The notes: generated from the letters alone by a model not told the origin. A DNA stretch of 64,000 nt from Saccopteryx bilineata (GCF_036850765.1 NC_089495.1:115219033-115283032); one strand, 5' to 3'; positions 1-12,597 are shown, numbered from the stretch's first letter. Translations and numbers: made by a program.

Positions 1-1227
1 CTAGTCCCCATCAAATGCTCCAATTAACAGTACCCTCTCTTGAGTTCTTGCTGTCAGATTGCTCAAGATTAAACAAAATGGTAATACCCAGCATTGGCAG
101 TATTAGTGGGATTTTATTTGAGTATTTCCCATCCACAAAACAGTTTAGAAATAATATCAAATGCTTTAAAAATAGCATATTAACTGGGAATTCTAAAATT
201 TATTCTAAGGAATAGGATAAATCGTGGATTTTTCTAAGACTTATCTACAAATAAATGCAATACAGCATGCTTATCCTATTAGAAAATTGAGACTAAACAA
301 AATATCCAACATTAGGAGGTTTGTAAAATAAAACCATACATATTTGCAAAGAAACAATATACAGAGCTTTGATGTGATAGGAGAGGATGTCTATAGTGGC
401 AATGAAATAAGAAAAGCAGGTTATAAAACATAGTATGTCCCATGTTTGTTTGTTTTTTTGAAAAAAAAGTGAGTCTTGGAAACTATGCATAGTAGTACTT
501 ACCTGTGGAATTGTGAGATGTTTTATTTTTTCTTTGTTTATCGCTATCTTACATTACCTTGTGATTACTCTAAAATGAATATTTGTTACTTATACGGTAT
601 AGTTTGTTTTTAAGAGGAGCTGCATGAATATTTCACTACTAGTAGCTGTTCAACACCAGCATTGGTTCAGACAAACACTGGGGTCACTGAAGTCAGCCCC
701 ACTGCCTTCTCCAGTTACTCAAAGCACACCGTTGGTTTTCTGAGGTACACCACCCTGAGAATAACCTGACCTCCTGGCCTCCTATAACTCTAAGCATCAG
801 AAAACAAACTATTTGGAAAAAATGGATCTAGCTGCTGAAATGGGTGAACTTAAGTAAAAGGTGATCTGATTAAGCATTTTATTCATTGTGAGATTGTCCA
901 TCTAAGAATTTCTAAGCTTCTTAATAGCCTTAATGAGTTTAGATTTCCAAATCAAAGAAAAGGATATGCTCTTGTACCCTAGCTACTTTGTACTATAGGA
1001 ACAAAGCCAAAGTCAAATGAAGTGCCATATATTTACATCTAAATATCTATCTATATCATCTATATCTATCTATATATCTATATACATATACATCTAGAGA
1101 ACAGAAAGTCAATGCTTTCTGTTAATAAACATCTTGTATTAGACACATAAATCTAATCATTAATGGGTATTATAAAGGCTTTTTCTTTAGTTAAATTGGC
1201 TTTGTAAATTCAAACATTTTAGAATAT
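1..1227. other. Unannotated AT-rich DNA
   Basis: No gene or family repeat is recognised here. ORFs are short and unsupported. The only visible structure is a small ATCT/ATAT-rich stretch near 1037-1095. Confidence 0.5.
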
Positions 1228-1931
1228 TCTTTTTTTTTCAGAGACAGAGAGAGGGATAGATAGGGACAGACAGACAGGAACAGAAAGAGATGAGAAGCAT
1301 CAATCATCAATTTTTAAAAAAATTTTTTTTGTATTTTTCTGAAGCTGGAAACGGAGAGGCAGTCAGACAGACTCCCTCATGCACCCAACAGGGATCCACC
1401 CGGCACGCCCAGCAGGGGTCGATGCTCTGCCCCTCCGGGGCATCGCTCTGTTGCTACCAGAGCCACTCTAGCACCTGAGGCAGAGGCCATGGAGCCATCC
1501 CCAGCGCCTGGGCCATCTTTGCTCCAATGGAGCCTTGGCTGAGGGAGGGGAAGAGAGAGACAGAGAGGAAGGAGAGGGGGAGGGGTGGAGAAGCAGATGG
1601 GCGCTTCTCCTGTGTGCCCTGGCCGGGAATCAAACCCGGGACTTCCGCACGCCAGGCCAACGCTCTACCACTGAGCCAACCGGCCAGGGCCAATCATCAA
1701 TTTTTTGTTGTGGCACTTTAGTTGTTCATTGATTGCTTTCTCATATGTGCCTTGACCAAGGGGCCACAGCAGACTGAGTAACCCCTTGCTCAAGCCAGTG
1801 ACCTTGGGTCCAGGCTGGTGAGCTTTGTTCAAACCAGATGAGCCCATGCTCAAACTGGTGACCTCAGGGTCTCGAACCTGGGTCTTCTGCATCCCTGTTC
1901 GACACTCTATCCACTGCACCAATGCCTGGTT
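1228..1931 (-). mobile_element. SINE-R copy, interrupted by a nested SINE-G
   Basis: Reverse-strand tRNA-derived SINE. Its T-rich tail end (1228-1300) and its body (1706-1931, ending ccactgcaccaatgcctggtta) are split by a second SINE at 1316-1690. The family head, the 'cttgagcaaggggt' body and the 'catatgagaaagcaatcaatgaacaact' segment are all readable in reverse complement. Such elements carry internal Pol III A and B boxes and move with L1 machinery. Confidence 0.85.
1316..1690 (-). mobile_element. SINE-G copy nested in SINE-R
   Basis: Reverse-strand copy ending in caaccggccagggc (the family's tRNA-like 5' end) at 1690. A 15-bp target duplication, caatcatcaattttt, lies at 1301-1315 and 1691-1705. 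This proves it inserted into the older SINE-R. The B-box-like gggaatcaaacccggg is visible on this strand as its complement. Confidence 0.9.
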
Positions 1932-2047
1932 ATGATTAAGAATAGGATTAAAAAGTGTATAGTATCCATGAAAAAGATATTTGTGGTTGACTAAGTGTAT
2001 TTCTAGTTGAACCATATGAAAGTCAGTGACATAAAATGAGATTTGGA

Positions 2048-2459
2048 CCCTGACCAGGTGGTGGCACAGTGGATAGAGCGTCAAGCTGAGAACCCAGGTT
2101 TGAAACCTCGAGGCTGCTGGCTTTGAGCATGAGCTTATCCACTTGAGCATGGGGTCATCAGCTTGAGCATGGGATCATAGACATGATCCCATGGTTGCTG
2201 GCTTGAAGCCCAAAGTTGCTTGTGTGAGCCCAAAGTCAATGGCTTGAGCAAGGGATCACTGGCTCAGCTAGAGCCCCCCCGCCCCCTCCCAGGTCAAGGC
2301 ACATATGAGAAGTAATGATATTGAACAACTGATATTGTAATTGAAGTGCTGCAATTACAAGTTAATGCTTCTCATGTCTGTCCCATCCTGTCTGTCTGTC
2401 AGTCGCCCCCCCCACTTCTCTCGTACTTGCTTGCTAAGATAAAAAGAAATAAAATATAT
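2048..2459 (+). mobile_element. SINE-R long variant
   Basis: Starts ccctgaccaggtggtggcac. The body carries the extra 'gcatgggatcatagacatgatcccatgg' segment that marks a longer subfamily, and the tail is A/T rich. Flanks ataaaatgagatttgga and ataattgagattttga look like a decayed target duplication. Confidence 0.8.
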
Positions 2460-3000
2460 ATAATTGAGATTTTGAAATAAGTCATAAATATTTTAAATGA
2501 TGTCCTACAAGTTTAAAATCTTTGCAGATAGCTTTTTAACTGCAGGGAGTTTGGAGAAGGCTCAGTTTAGAATCCTCTATGTTACCTGCTTGAGAAGGAA
2601 GATTATTTGTCAAACCATTCAATCATATTATTCTGTACAACTGTGAGCAGCCTGCCATTTTAAGCTTTTGCCCATTATCTTTATTATGAGCTACCATGCC
2701 TCATACATCACTGCTTTGTTATGTTATAGTCTTCCTAATGTCCTAAATTGTTTTCAGGTAATAAATTAAGTTCTCAAGCAGGTGCAGCCATATAAAGCAC
2801 AATCCAGCCTACCTGGGGCAGGGGAAGGCCACTGCCTTGCGTCTGTGGTGCTGGGGGCCAGAATTGCCTTCCCCAGGGCCTCCCTGTGTGACCCCCGCCA
2901 AGGTGTGTAGCTTGTCCGAGGCTCCCTTTCCTTACATATAAAACCAAGATGCTGTCAGTGGTTGATTACTAAAGCTTTCAGCTTTAAAAGTCTTTGCAGT
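2460..3000. other. Unannotated stretch
   Basis: About 540 bases between two SINEs. I see no coding region or recognisable repeat. Confidence 0.45.
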
Positions 3001-3015
3001 AAAATTACATAGAAA

Positions 3016-3380
3016 GCCTGACCAGGCAGTGGTGCAGTGGATAAATCATCGGACTGGGATGCCAAGGACCCAGGTTTGAGACCCCGGGGTCGCCAGCTTG
3101 AGCGCAGGCTCATCTGGTTTGAGCAAAAGCTCACCAGCTTGAACCCAAGGTTGCTGGCTCCAGCAAGGGGTTGCTCGGTCTGCTGGAGGCCCACAGTCAC
3201 GGTCAAGGCACATATGAGAAAGCAATCAATGAACAACTAAGGTGTTGTAACGCGCAATGAAAAACTAATGATTGATGCTTCTCATCTCTCTCCATTCCTG
3301 TCTGTCTGTCCCTGTCTATCCCTCTCTCTGATTCACTCTCTGTCTCTGTAAAAAAAAAAAATAATAATAAATAAATAAAT
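3016..3380 (+). mobile_element. SINE-R copy
   Basis: Full-length plus-strand copy with head gcctgaccaggcagtggtgc and an (AATA)n tail. Target duplication aaaattacatagaaa lies at 3001-3015 and 3381-3395. Confidence 0.9.
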
Positions 3381-3395
3381 AAAATTACATAGAAA

Positions 3396-4213
3396 ATTGT
3401 AATTTGTAATCATTGATTATCATTTTCAGAGACCTGGGTTATAGATCAAGGCCTAGTGACAACAATCTTCTAATAAAGGAAACATCCCTTGGTGTAAAAT
3501 GTGCTTGTCCCTTCTGCCTCCTGGAGTCCAAGAGGCAGAGCTCTGGGACTGCCTTCCATGTCCTCAGCAGAAAATGTGGCTGAACTCATAAAATAAAACA
3601 CGGGCTTTAACAGTGAGTGCTTTCACAAATCACGATTGATCAAATCACCTCAACAGGACAGGTTTTCTCCTAGCAGCTTTTTCTTGCCTTTGGTTTCAGT
3701 GAGCTATAAATCCAGGGCTGTCTGTGATGCTTGTGTTTGGCCCGGGGAGGTCTCCTCCAATAACTCAGCCCCTATGATGTGTCTTCAAGGTGCAGCTTTT
3801 ACAGAAATTACTTCATAAATCAGTGGTTGACATGTGTTTTTATTGCCCTGGGTTTTGCGGTAAGCACCCCTACAATCTCTGGGTTTATAGTTCTCGATGT
3901 TGATTTTAAGAGAAAAAAATGACTGTCAATTCAAATAGGTGTCACTTTGATGCTTCACATAGGTAAGGAAACCTATACTCGTTATATTTTGAGTTCTTCA
4001 GCATGTGATGGGACAGTGTGGCTTTCCTTAAATGACACTGTGATGGTCTTGCTCTTTTCCACCACAGTCCCTCATAGGGGCCCCATCTGTGCCCACTACA
4101 GGTACCTTAGAAGATGCCAAATTCAAGTAGGAAATTTCCATATTATTAGACAATTAGCATATGTAGTGCTTCCAGTTTGCTAATTTGAACAAAGAATAGA
4201 ATGTTAAGCTCTT
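3396..4213. other. Unannotated stretch
   Basis: No supported gene. The short ORFs at 3636-3818 and 3947-4183 show no recognisable domain and are not called. Confidence 0.45.
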
Positions 4214-4226
4214 CAAGAATTCTTTC

Positions 4227-4422
4227 TTTTTTTTTAATTTTTTTTTTATTTATTCATTTTTAGAGAGGAGAGAGACGAGAGAGAGACAGAGAGAGAGAAG
4301 GGGGGAGGAGCAGGAAGCATCAACTCCCATATGTGCCTTGACCAGGCAAGCCCAGGGTTTCAAACCGGCAACCTCAGCATTTCCAGGTCGACACTTTATC
4401 CACTGCGCCACCACAGGTCAGG
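4227..4422 (-). mobile_element. SINE-S copy
   Basis: Reverse-strand short SINE. It starts with a T-rich run and (GA)n, and ends ccaccacaggtcaggc. Target duplication caagaattctttc lies at 4214-4226 and 4423-4435. Confidence 0.9.
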
Positions 4423-4664
4423 CAAGAATTCTTTCAAAAGAAGCTTTCACACACCTGGGAAAATGGATAAAACTAGGATATGTAAACATAATATTTTATA
4501 ATTGTAAAACATGTTCTTTAAAAGTGAAAATGTTACAAAATTATAATACGTCATGTTTTAAAAAAAGAAAATATTAAAATTGTTATTTTATAAAGGCCAG
4601 AAAGAGGTTATAAAAGTTGTCCAGTAATTTACTACAGGGTTAAAGTAAAGAAAATTACCAAGTC

Positions 4665-5403
4665 TGACTGGTGATGGCATAGTGAATAGAATGTCCATCG
4701 TGAATGCTGAGGTCGCCAGTTCAAAACTCGAGGTTGCCAGCTTGAGCATGGGTTCTCCAGCTTGAGTGTGGGGTTGTCTACATGATCCTAAGGTCACCAG
4801 CTTGAACCCAACATTGCTGACTAGAGCCCAAGGTCACTGGCTTAAGCAAGGGGTCACTGATCAGCTTGAGCCCAAGGTCGCTGGTCCGATCCCAAGTCAA
4901 GGCACGTATGACAAGCAATCAATGCACAACTAAGTGGAGCAAAACAAGTTGATGCTTTTCTCTCTCTCCCTTCCTCTGTCTCTCCTCCTCTCAAAGCTTG
5001 ACTTATGGTGGTCCAGTGGATAAAGCATCAGTCTGTGACACTGAGGACCCAGGTTCAAAACCCCAAGGTCACCAGCTTGAACATGGGTTCATCCAGTTTG
5101 AGTACAAGGTCACCAGCTTCAGTGTAGGGTTGCCAACCTGAGGGTGGGATCATAGATATGATCCCATGATCTCTGGCTTGAGCCCAAAAGTCACTGGTAT
5201 GAAGTCCAAGATGACTGGCTTGAGCCCAAAGTCACTGGCAAGAGGTCATTGGCTTGACTGAAGCACCCCCCCCTCCCCATCAAGGCATGTATGAGAAACA
5301 ATCAATGAACAACTAAAGTGACACAACTATAAGTTGATATTTCTCATCTCTCTCCCTTTCTCTCTCTTTCTCTTTCTCTTGCTAAAAACATAAAAAAATA
5401 AAT
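4665..5403 (+). mobile_element. Dimeric SINE-R (two units, one shared target duplication)
   Basis: Two SINE-R-like units lie head to tail, about 4665-4998 and 4999-5403. Each has its own tRNA-like head (tgactggtgatggc and ttgacttatggtgg) and a CT-rich tail region. The flanks aaagaaaattaccaagtc (4647-4664) and aaaagaaaatgaccaagtc (5404-5422) match across the pair. I see no duplication or A-tail between the two units, so they may have moved as a dimer. A second insertion into the tail of the first is the alternative. Confidence 0.7.
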
Positions 5404-5544
5404 AAAAGAAAATGACCAAGTCCTGTTGGTTATAATGAATATTGTTATTCTTTGATCAGATGTTTTATTTTTATATCATTTGTTTATTCATCAATTCTTT
5501 CATCCAATATATTTTGAACAACTATTAGTATAAGACACTATAAA

Positions 5545-5792
5545 TAAAAACCACTATCTATTGAGTGCATCCAAGGCACTTCGCAAATATTAACTGATTG
5601 AAATATCTTCACCACACTTTTTTGAGGTAGATACTGTTATTATTCTAATTTTCGAGATGAAGAAACTAAAACACATAATATAGAATAACTTGCTCAAGGT
5701 CATCCTGCTGGTAAATGACAGAGCTAGGATATGAACCCAGGTAGTCTGAGACCAGAAGAGTCCATGCTCTTAGCCACTCACTGTACCCCTCC
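5545..5792 (+). repeat. MIR element
   Basis: Old mammalian-wide SINE. The strings 'ttgagtgcatccaaggcact', 'gagatgaagaaactaaaac', 'cttgctcaaggtcat' and 'atatgaacccaggtagtctgag' follow the MIR core in order. It is strongly diverged, as expected for a relic that predates bats. Confidence 0.8.
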
Positions 5793-6239
5793 CAAGCACA
5801 GTAGTGCTTCTGGAAGTGTAGAGTGTTGTAAATTGTGTCTAGATATATTAATATAAAACTCAAACCTAACATGGATTATGTCAGAGATTCTGAGTTCCTA
5901 GGTCTATGCAGTGGGGTTTTAAATGCTCCTCACATGATTCTGTTGAGAAGCCAGGGTGCAGAAGAACTTGTCTAAGGATTTCAGAAATGGTAATGAGATG
6001 CTTACAGCCTGGTATCATGCTCACCCCCCCCCATACACACTTTCTTACAAGTGCTTCTGATGCGTCTGTTAAATCTCTCAGTCCAGCCCCTTCTGCACCC
6101 CCTCTGGCATGTTTTTTAAAGCTGTCTGCTTTTTCATCTTCTTCAGTCCTCCTCCTGCCACAAATATGGCTTTGCTGAAACACCAGTATGAGTGTATCCC
6201 TTTCATGTGAAAACTTCTGGCTGTAGAAGTGAGTGCTAG
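5793..6239. other. Unannotated stretch
   Basis: The opposing ORFs at 5881-6183 and 5906-6178 shadow each other and show no domain. No repeat is recognised apart from a short C run near 6025. Confidence 0.4.
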
Positions 6240-6690
6240 TTCCTTAGAATGTTATACAAAACCCTTCATACTCTGCGCTCTGCCTGCCTTGCTAACCACA
6301 CTCTCCTTATACATGTGTCTTCATTCATGATGTTACATGTCTCTGTGCTGTGCACACGTTGTTCTATCTGCCCAGAATAATTTTTTCCTCCTCCTTCCCC
6401 ACTATCTGCTCATTTATAACCTACTACTTATCCTTGAAACCTCAGCTAAGATGTCACCTCAGGCAGGAAGTCTTTGGGACTCATCTGAGCAGACTTGATC
6501 CTACCTCCTCTATGCTAAGTATGTACTTAATACATTCTTCTCATACTATTATATTTATTTGCACATCTAATACTTGAAGGTAGAAATTGTTTCTAATTCA
6601 TCAGTTTTTCTTAGCACGTAGCATAGGACACTTGAACAGAGTAGGGACTCAACAAAGTTGGTTGAATTAAATTGAATAAGTGTTAATAAA
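6240..6690 (+). repeat. L2 LINE 3' relic
   Basis: Diverged LINE-2 3' region. 'tctgcccagaataattttttcc', 'ccttgaaacctcagctaagatgtcacctcaggcaggaag' and the closing 'agggactcaacaaagttggttgaat' follow the usual L2 order. It is non-coding. Confidence 0.7.
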
Positions 6691-8470
6691 GAGTTTGGAA
6701 TTCCTTTAGAGGAAGTACAAATAGACTTGGCAAAAGAGTTCATTTGAAAGGAAGACTCCTCAAATCAAAGCTTTGTAAAATAATTTAAACACATCTGATA
6801 CACATACTCTCAAGTATAAGAAGTTATAAAGCTATTTGACCTCCTATTGGCTTTTGTATATATGTGATTACTCAAATTACTCATTGAACAGATATTTAAA
6901 GAATTTGTTCAATATGCTCTGACACTGTTATATGACACAGTTGCCTTCCTCAAGGAGCTCTGAGGGACAGACAGGTTAAAAAGCAGTTACAGTTGTAGAA
7001 TGATTAAGTACTGTGAGGAAGCTAAGCACAGACTTACCTTCAGGGTCTTTTAACCCTGCTTTGAGGATATTCCCAGTGTAATGGCTGAAATTTTGCCCCT
7101 ATATGTCCCATTTAAGAAAGCAGAGTCAAATAAAAATTAATAAAAGTGATAATATTTTAGGGAGCAATCATGCCCCCACACAGAATTCTTTTGAAAGTAA
7201 ATAATTTACAAACCTTGATAGTTGAGCTATTATAGTAACAAATTCCTTGGTGAAATATTTTAGAACTAAATGCAACATACAAGTGTATCATACTACCTAT
7301 TTTGTGGGGAAGAGAACCACTGCCTTAGTGTATTTGTGATGTATTTAATCTTGTGCAGATTTATGTTACATAGAGAATTTTAGGAAGATATCTGTGTATA
7401 TTGTAACCAAGACAAAGCTTGGTCCTTTACAAATTTGATAAAAGCTCAAATTTATTTGCTTAACACCAGTGTAGAGTGAGAGGAATACTTATAATTTCAC
7501 CTCTTTGATACCAATTCTATCTTCTTCCTTTTAATTCTGTTAGTCTGACTTCTCCCTTAAGCTCTTTGAAACTGACTTTCTCAAACAGGGATCTGTCTAC
7601 CATTAAATTTATAAGACCCCAGATTTCAGACTAATTTCCTTTATCAACACTAAACCTTAACACATTTCTTTTTATTTCCCCAAAACAGCAGTAGTGATTG
7701 ATGGGCCAAGATGTAGTGAAATTTAATACATATAATAAAATATAAATGGGCCAACTACATCACTCAGAACATCCCAGATATGAATGAGCCAAGGTCGTTC
7801 TCTGAGCTGATTTTACTTAATCCATAGGTAAATCAATTGTGTCATTAGTACCATCCATCTAAAGGGAAGGATTGGATACACATAAAGCTCAGCAAACACT
7901 TTTTATAGAAGTCCTAAATCTTGGCTCTATATAAAAAGTCATCACATCATAAGAATAAAAATTATAATAATAATAAAAAAAGAAAGACTGTATACTACTG
8001 AGATACCACAATAATCTTGGGACTTAGATGTGAGAGGTGAGACACAGAGCCTCAGTCAACACATTGTGATTGATTAGACTCTCGGTTCTGTATTTATTCA
8101 CAGGAAAATATGCTGCAGAAGGGTGTGAGTGATTACATGGATCTAATCTTTTAGAAACCAACACAGAGTGGGTTGCAATGTAGTATAAAGCCCTGCCTTT
8201 ATTACTGAATTAGATTTCTTTTCTGAATTTTCTAAGCCTATAGAGCTCATGTTTTTGGAGCCCATTTGGAACTGTTTTGGTTATTGCTCGTTAAATATGG
8301 CTGGCAGAGAGTTTAATTAAGCTAATTTCTAACCACTAGAAGATGTTTAACAGACTATCGTTGTACTCCTTAGGTAAAATAAATAAATAAATAAACCTAT
8401 AAAACCACTGCATCCTTATAACCAGTGTTTTGAACTTTCCATCTAGTAGATTGCTTGTCTCCATTTTGTT
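6691..8470. other. Unannotated DNA with one old repeat trace
   Basis: About 1.8 kb without a supportable gene. Around 6880-7025 the string 'ttcctcaaggagctctgagggacagacagg' resembles an ancient interspersed repeat also seen near 11450 and 19860. The rest is plain AT-rich sequence. Confidence 0.45.
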
Positions 8471-8474
8471 TAGT

Positions 8475-8475
<1 letters not shown>

Positions 8476-8510
<35 letters not shown>
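8476..8510. repeat. (CT)n microsatellite
   Basis: About 17 uninterrupted CT units. The ORFs reading Ser-Leu or Arg-Glu repeats across it are artefacts. Confidence 0.9.
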
Positions 8511-8513
<3 letters not shown>

Positions 8514-8689
8514 AGTTCTCTGTTCTTTCATTTGGGACATGTTGTTTTGTCTCCTCATTTTGACAGCCACCCCATGTTTGTTCCTACGTATTACATAGAG
8601 TTGCTGTGTCTCCTGGGATTGATAAAGTGGTCTAATGTTGTATGTGTCCTGTAGGGTCCAGTGGCACAGCCTCCCCAATCAGTGCTCTA

Positions 8690-9967
8690 GGTGAGCCCCC
8701 CACCCATGTGAGCTGTGTACACTCTCCTGTTGTAGTTGACCCTTGATTGCTGTTGGCATGTCAATGGGAAGGATTTACTCCTAGGCCAGTTGGCTGTGAG
8801 GACTGGCTGTGACCACTGTGGAGGATCAGCAGTGCAAGGGCCCACCCCACGGAGCAGGACTTACTTCAGTGGGTCTCTAGTGCCCTCCGAGTCTGCCCTT
8901 TGAGTACATCATTTGTGGAGGTGGTTGGGTGGTGCTTCAACGTGCTCTGAAGCTGTCCACCTGGTGTGCTAGCTCTGGAGCCTCCTGGGAAGTGCAGGCC
9001 AATTTCAGGCACTCTCTGTGTTCTGCCCGGGGTCACCCAGCGTGAGCTACAAAGAGACCTGCACATGCTGCTACTTGTGCTAGGCTTGGAGGTGCTCAGG
9101 AAAGGCCAAGCTGCAAACACCAGCTAGCTGCTGCTAGTGCTGGGCCTGGGGCCACTTAGGAGAGGTACAGGCACTGCAAGACAAGGTGCTGCTTGCTTGA
9201 GAGATTTTAGGAAACTGAAACATGAGCCAAGACATGCCATTTGTATGGAAAAGCCACTGGAAACAGCTTGGATGGGTCCACAGGTTAAATAGGGTGGGAT
9301 CTCAGGGAATCACCAGGACAGGGCAAACAGTCTGAACCAAGTTGACAGAGACTCAGATATGGTGCCCATCTGTGGACTCTGTTGGGGGAGGATTCAGCAA
9401 AGGGACAATGGCTGCTGTCAGCACTTTTGTTTGAGAGAAAGCTGCCCCAAGTTCTTGCCTTGATGCCAGACAATTCAGTTCCTTCTTGAATATCCCTGGT
9501 GACTTTTAAGCTGCTACCCCTATGCTGCAGCTCAGAGGGAGTGAGTCTGAGTAAGTCCATGCACAGATCCTTTAAGAGGAATGCCTGGGACTCCAGCAGC
9601 CCTCTCTCGCACTCAGCCACAATCCCTGCTGGTTTTCACAGCCAGAAGGTATGGGTACTTCTCTTCCTGGGCTGTGGGACCTGGTATGGGGCTGAGACCC
9701 CTTGGTCGTCAGGCACAGCCTCCAAAGCCGAGATATCCTTCCTGGTTTTTATCCACCACACATGGATGTGGGACCAGCTCATTTCGGTTTCTGCCCCTCC
9801 TACCAGTCTCAGTGTGTCTTCTTCTTTAAACCCCTAGCTGTAGGATTTTTCCTCAGCTATATTTCCCGTGGTTGTGAATGATGGTTGTTCTGTAGTTTAG
9901 TCGTAATTCTGATGTGGTTGTGGGAGGAGGCAAATACTATATTTAGCTGTGTTGTCATCTTGACCTT
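8690..9967 (-). mobile_element. L1 5' untranslated-region fragment
   Basis: Read on the minus strand, the element begins near 9967 with ggtcaagatgacaacacagc, then ctcccacaaccacatcagaatta and actaaactacagaacaacca. This is the start of L1 5' UTRs in this mammal group as I remember them. GC-rich sequence consistent with the UTR continues to about 8690. No ORF1 is seen. The left boundary is uncertain. The ORFs at 8866-9120, 9285-9620 and 9499-9837 fall inside and are not genes. Confidence 0.5.
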
Positions 9968-10022
9968 TTCATACAATAACAAGATGTTGCCATCTTGGTT
10001 TCCTTTTTCATACAATAACAAA
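9966..10022. repeat. Short direct repeat pair
   Basis: The string ttttcatacaataacaa occurs twice, about 40 bases apart, with related 'agatgttgccatctt' sequence between. It lies just beyond the L1 start and may be a small local duplication. Confidence 0.5.
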
Positions 10023-10225
10023 TATAACATTCTCCTCATGAAAATAAAATGTAATCTCCTTGAGAAAAAGGATCTTTTATTTTGTTCCTTCATCCTGTTT
10101 TTTCTTATTAAAAACATTTGATGAATTTTTGGCTACATAGATAATAATAGCATAGGCCCAATGTTGTTGTAAATCTTAAGGACAAAACTGATAGGAATTC
10201 TGTTGCCTTGAGGTTTAATTCTTTT

Positions 10226-10253
10226 TTTTTAAGATTTTATTTATTTATTATAG

Positions 10254-10306
<53 letters not shown>

Positions 10307-10432
10307 GGGGAGGAGAGCAGTAAGCATCAACTCCCATATGTGCCTTGACCCTGTAAACCCAGGGTTTTGAACCGGCAACCTCAGCATTTCCAGGTTGACG
10401 CTTTATCCACTGCGCCACCACAGGTCAGGCCA
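10226..10432 (-). mobile_element. SINE-S copy with long (GA)n
   Basis: Reverse-strand copy ending caccacaggtcaggc. It includes a pure GA run of about 45 bases (10257-10302). Target duplication aggtttaattctttt lies on both sides (10211-10225 and from 10433). Confidence 0.9.
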
Positions 10433-10448
10433 AGGTTTAATTCTTTTA

Positions 10449-10898
10449 TATTCTGTTTGTTTTTGTTTCTTATTTTAAGTTTCCCATTTTCCCTCTGTCA
10501 ATAGGGTAAACCCTGACTGGCACGTATGTTGGGTGCTGACCTGGAAGCAGTGTTCTACATAGACTGTTGTCTTGATATCAGATCTAAAAAGTGGGATTTA
10601 ATTACCTTTTAGGGGAAAAATTGCTACCTCCATTGATTTCCTTCCAATACAAGATGGAATTTTAATTATTTACAGCCAACCCAGAGCTTATTTTTGGAGG
10701 AGATGAAAGCCGTTGCCTGTGCTGATGGAGACCCTCAGCGGGGTCCTGACTGAGAGAGAAGGAGAGGCATTTCTGTTAGTGAGGTGTCACTGCACCTTAG
10801 TGAGCTGTTAACGAAGTCCTGGCTTTAGAGGAAGAGGAGTGAGGTACAGCTTTCCCACCTCTGACAAAATGAGTATTGTGAGGCTCCCTGATTGCTCT
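10449..10898. other. Unannotated stretch
   Basis: No gene or repeat family is recognised. Confidence 0.4.
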
Positions 10899-10913
10899 AT
10901 GACAGCCTTTTTC

Positions 10914-10950
<37 letters not shown>

Positions 10951-11265
10951 TTTGAGAGAGAGAGACAGACAGGAAGGAAGAAAGATAAGAAGCATCAATT
11001 CATCGTTGTGGCGCCTTCATCGATTCAAAGTTGTTCACTGACTGCTTTCTCATATGTGCCTTGACCGGGGGCTCCAGCTGAGCCAGTGACCCCTTGCTCA
11101 AGCTAGCGACCTTGGGCTTCAAACCAGTGACCCTGAGGTAATGTCTATGATCCCATGCTCAAGCATGGTGAGCCCACATTCAGGCCAGCAACCTTAGGGT
11201 TTCAAACCTGGGTCCTCAGCATCCCACGCTGATGCTTTATCCACTGCACCACCACCTGGTCAGGC
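10914..11265 (-). mobile_element. SINE-R copy
   Basis: Reverse-strand copy ending accacctggtcaggc with a TTTTC-repeat tail at its left edge. The flanks atgacagcctttttc and atgacagtcattttt are a slightly decayed target duplication. Confidence 0.88.
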
Positions 11266-11279
11266 ATGACAGTCATTTT

Positions 11280-12597
11280 TAACTAGCATATAGGATGTAC
11301 AGTGATTGGGCCACAGGCCATATTTCTTCTTATTCAGTAACAGATTCTGCTCTGGGGATCACTGATGATCAGCAATGAATGATCTCTCCCCTCCTCTGCT
11401 CACTTAACCTGTGCCTACACTGTGCTGACACCTAGTATGGGCACACGATGTTAGGCTAAAGCAGACAGGCCCCCTGCTCTCATGGAGCTTATGATCAAGC
11501 GGGACAAAGAAATATGAATCAAATAACCAGACATATACATGTAATACAATGTGATAAGTGCTGAGACAGCGGCTACTGGTTCAATAAAAATAGCATGGAA
11601 GCTTTAAACCTCATTAGGAGGCCAGCTAAGGCTTCTTAAAGAAGTTGAGATTGTCCCAGGATTTGGAGGCCAGGGTCCTCACCCAAAGGGTCAAGCAGAA
11701 AGCAGAAATAGATACCTAGGCAATCGAAACTTGACCTTCTTTACTTCTATCCTCAGAAATTTTACTTTTATTATGTGGGTAGTTAAAGCAAAGACTCTGA
11801 AGAGTAATTATTAAACTTGGAACTTTCTTTCAATATTTAGAGCCTCAGCAATTCTTTACCAAAAGTGCCTGCCTGCAGAAAGCAGCAGGACTCTGAACAT
11901 AAAACAGATGACATTCAAGCATACGAGGCAAAGGTCAGTCTTAGTTATCATGTTTCCATGCTTGCTCTTTAAATGAGGTACAACTCGCCGATTTATTTTA
12001 GGGCAGTATCTATTCCAGTCCACAAACTGCCAAATGACACCGGGAGCCAGCAGTTTCTGCAGCCCCCACTGCCCCCCCCCTCCAGTGGCATGCGACCTGC
12101 TGTGTGATTGTCAACGTACTTTTGTAGCCTTTCTTACCATCTCCACCCCAGAGTGATCTGACAGTATGGTGACTGTGTGGAGCAATGCCCTTGTTCATTC
12201 TTTTGTTGATTGCTCATTATTAGCTATTCAGGTTGCGTCTGCTTAAGGAAACACTCTGTTCATGGTTGAGTCAGCACAAGAAGGAGAAGCAGATGAATTG
12301 TTAGAGCCTGAGTACGCACAGGACTGATGCTGCCAGGGTGCTCTGCTTCCTTCTGTACCCAGGGCCAGGCAGCCAGGGCCAGGCAGCCAGGGCCAGCAGC
12401 GATCAGCCTTTTCAAAGCACTCCTTTAAAGGGTTGAGCAGAGCCTATTTCACTGAGCCAGAAGTGATTTCAAGGCATAGATCTAGAGCTTCTAAACGAGA
12501 GGGGACATTGGAGCTGTAAATATGTCGCTAGATGGCAGTGTTTCTAAAGTTTATTCCAGAGAGGCCATGTTTGGTATCATAATTGCTATTTTGTTAA
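11280..12597. other. Unannotated DNA with an old repeat and a tiny minisatellite
   Basis: Near 11400-11560, 'ccctgctctcatggagcttatgatcaagcgggacaaag' looks like an ancient interspersed repeat. At 12359-12394 the 14-base unit ccagggccaggcag is repeated about 2.5 times. No gene is supported. Confidence 0.45.

Noticed and set aside
1665..2150. 161-residue ORF on the minus strand
   Set aside because: It runs through the head of one SINE and into another; no conserved domain, and the sequence is explained by repeats.
9285..9837. Overlapping 111-112 residue ORFs on both strands
   Set aside because: They fall in the probable L1 5' UTR, which is GC rich and non-coding.
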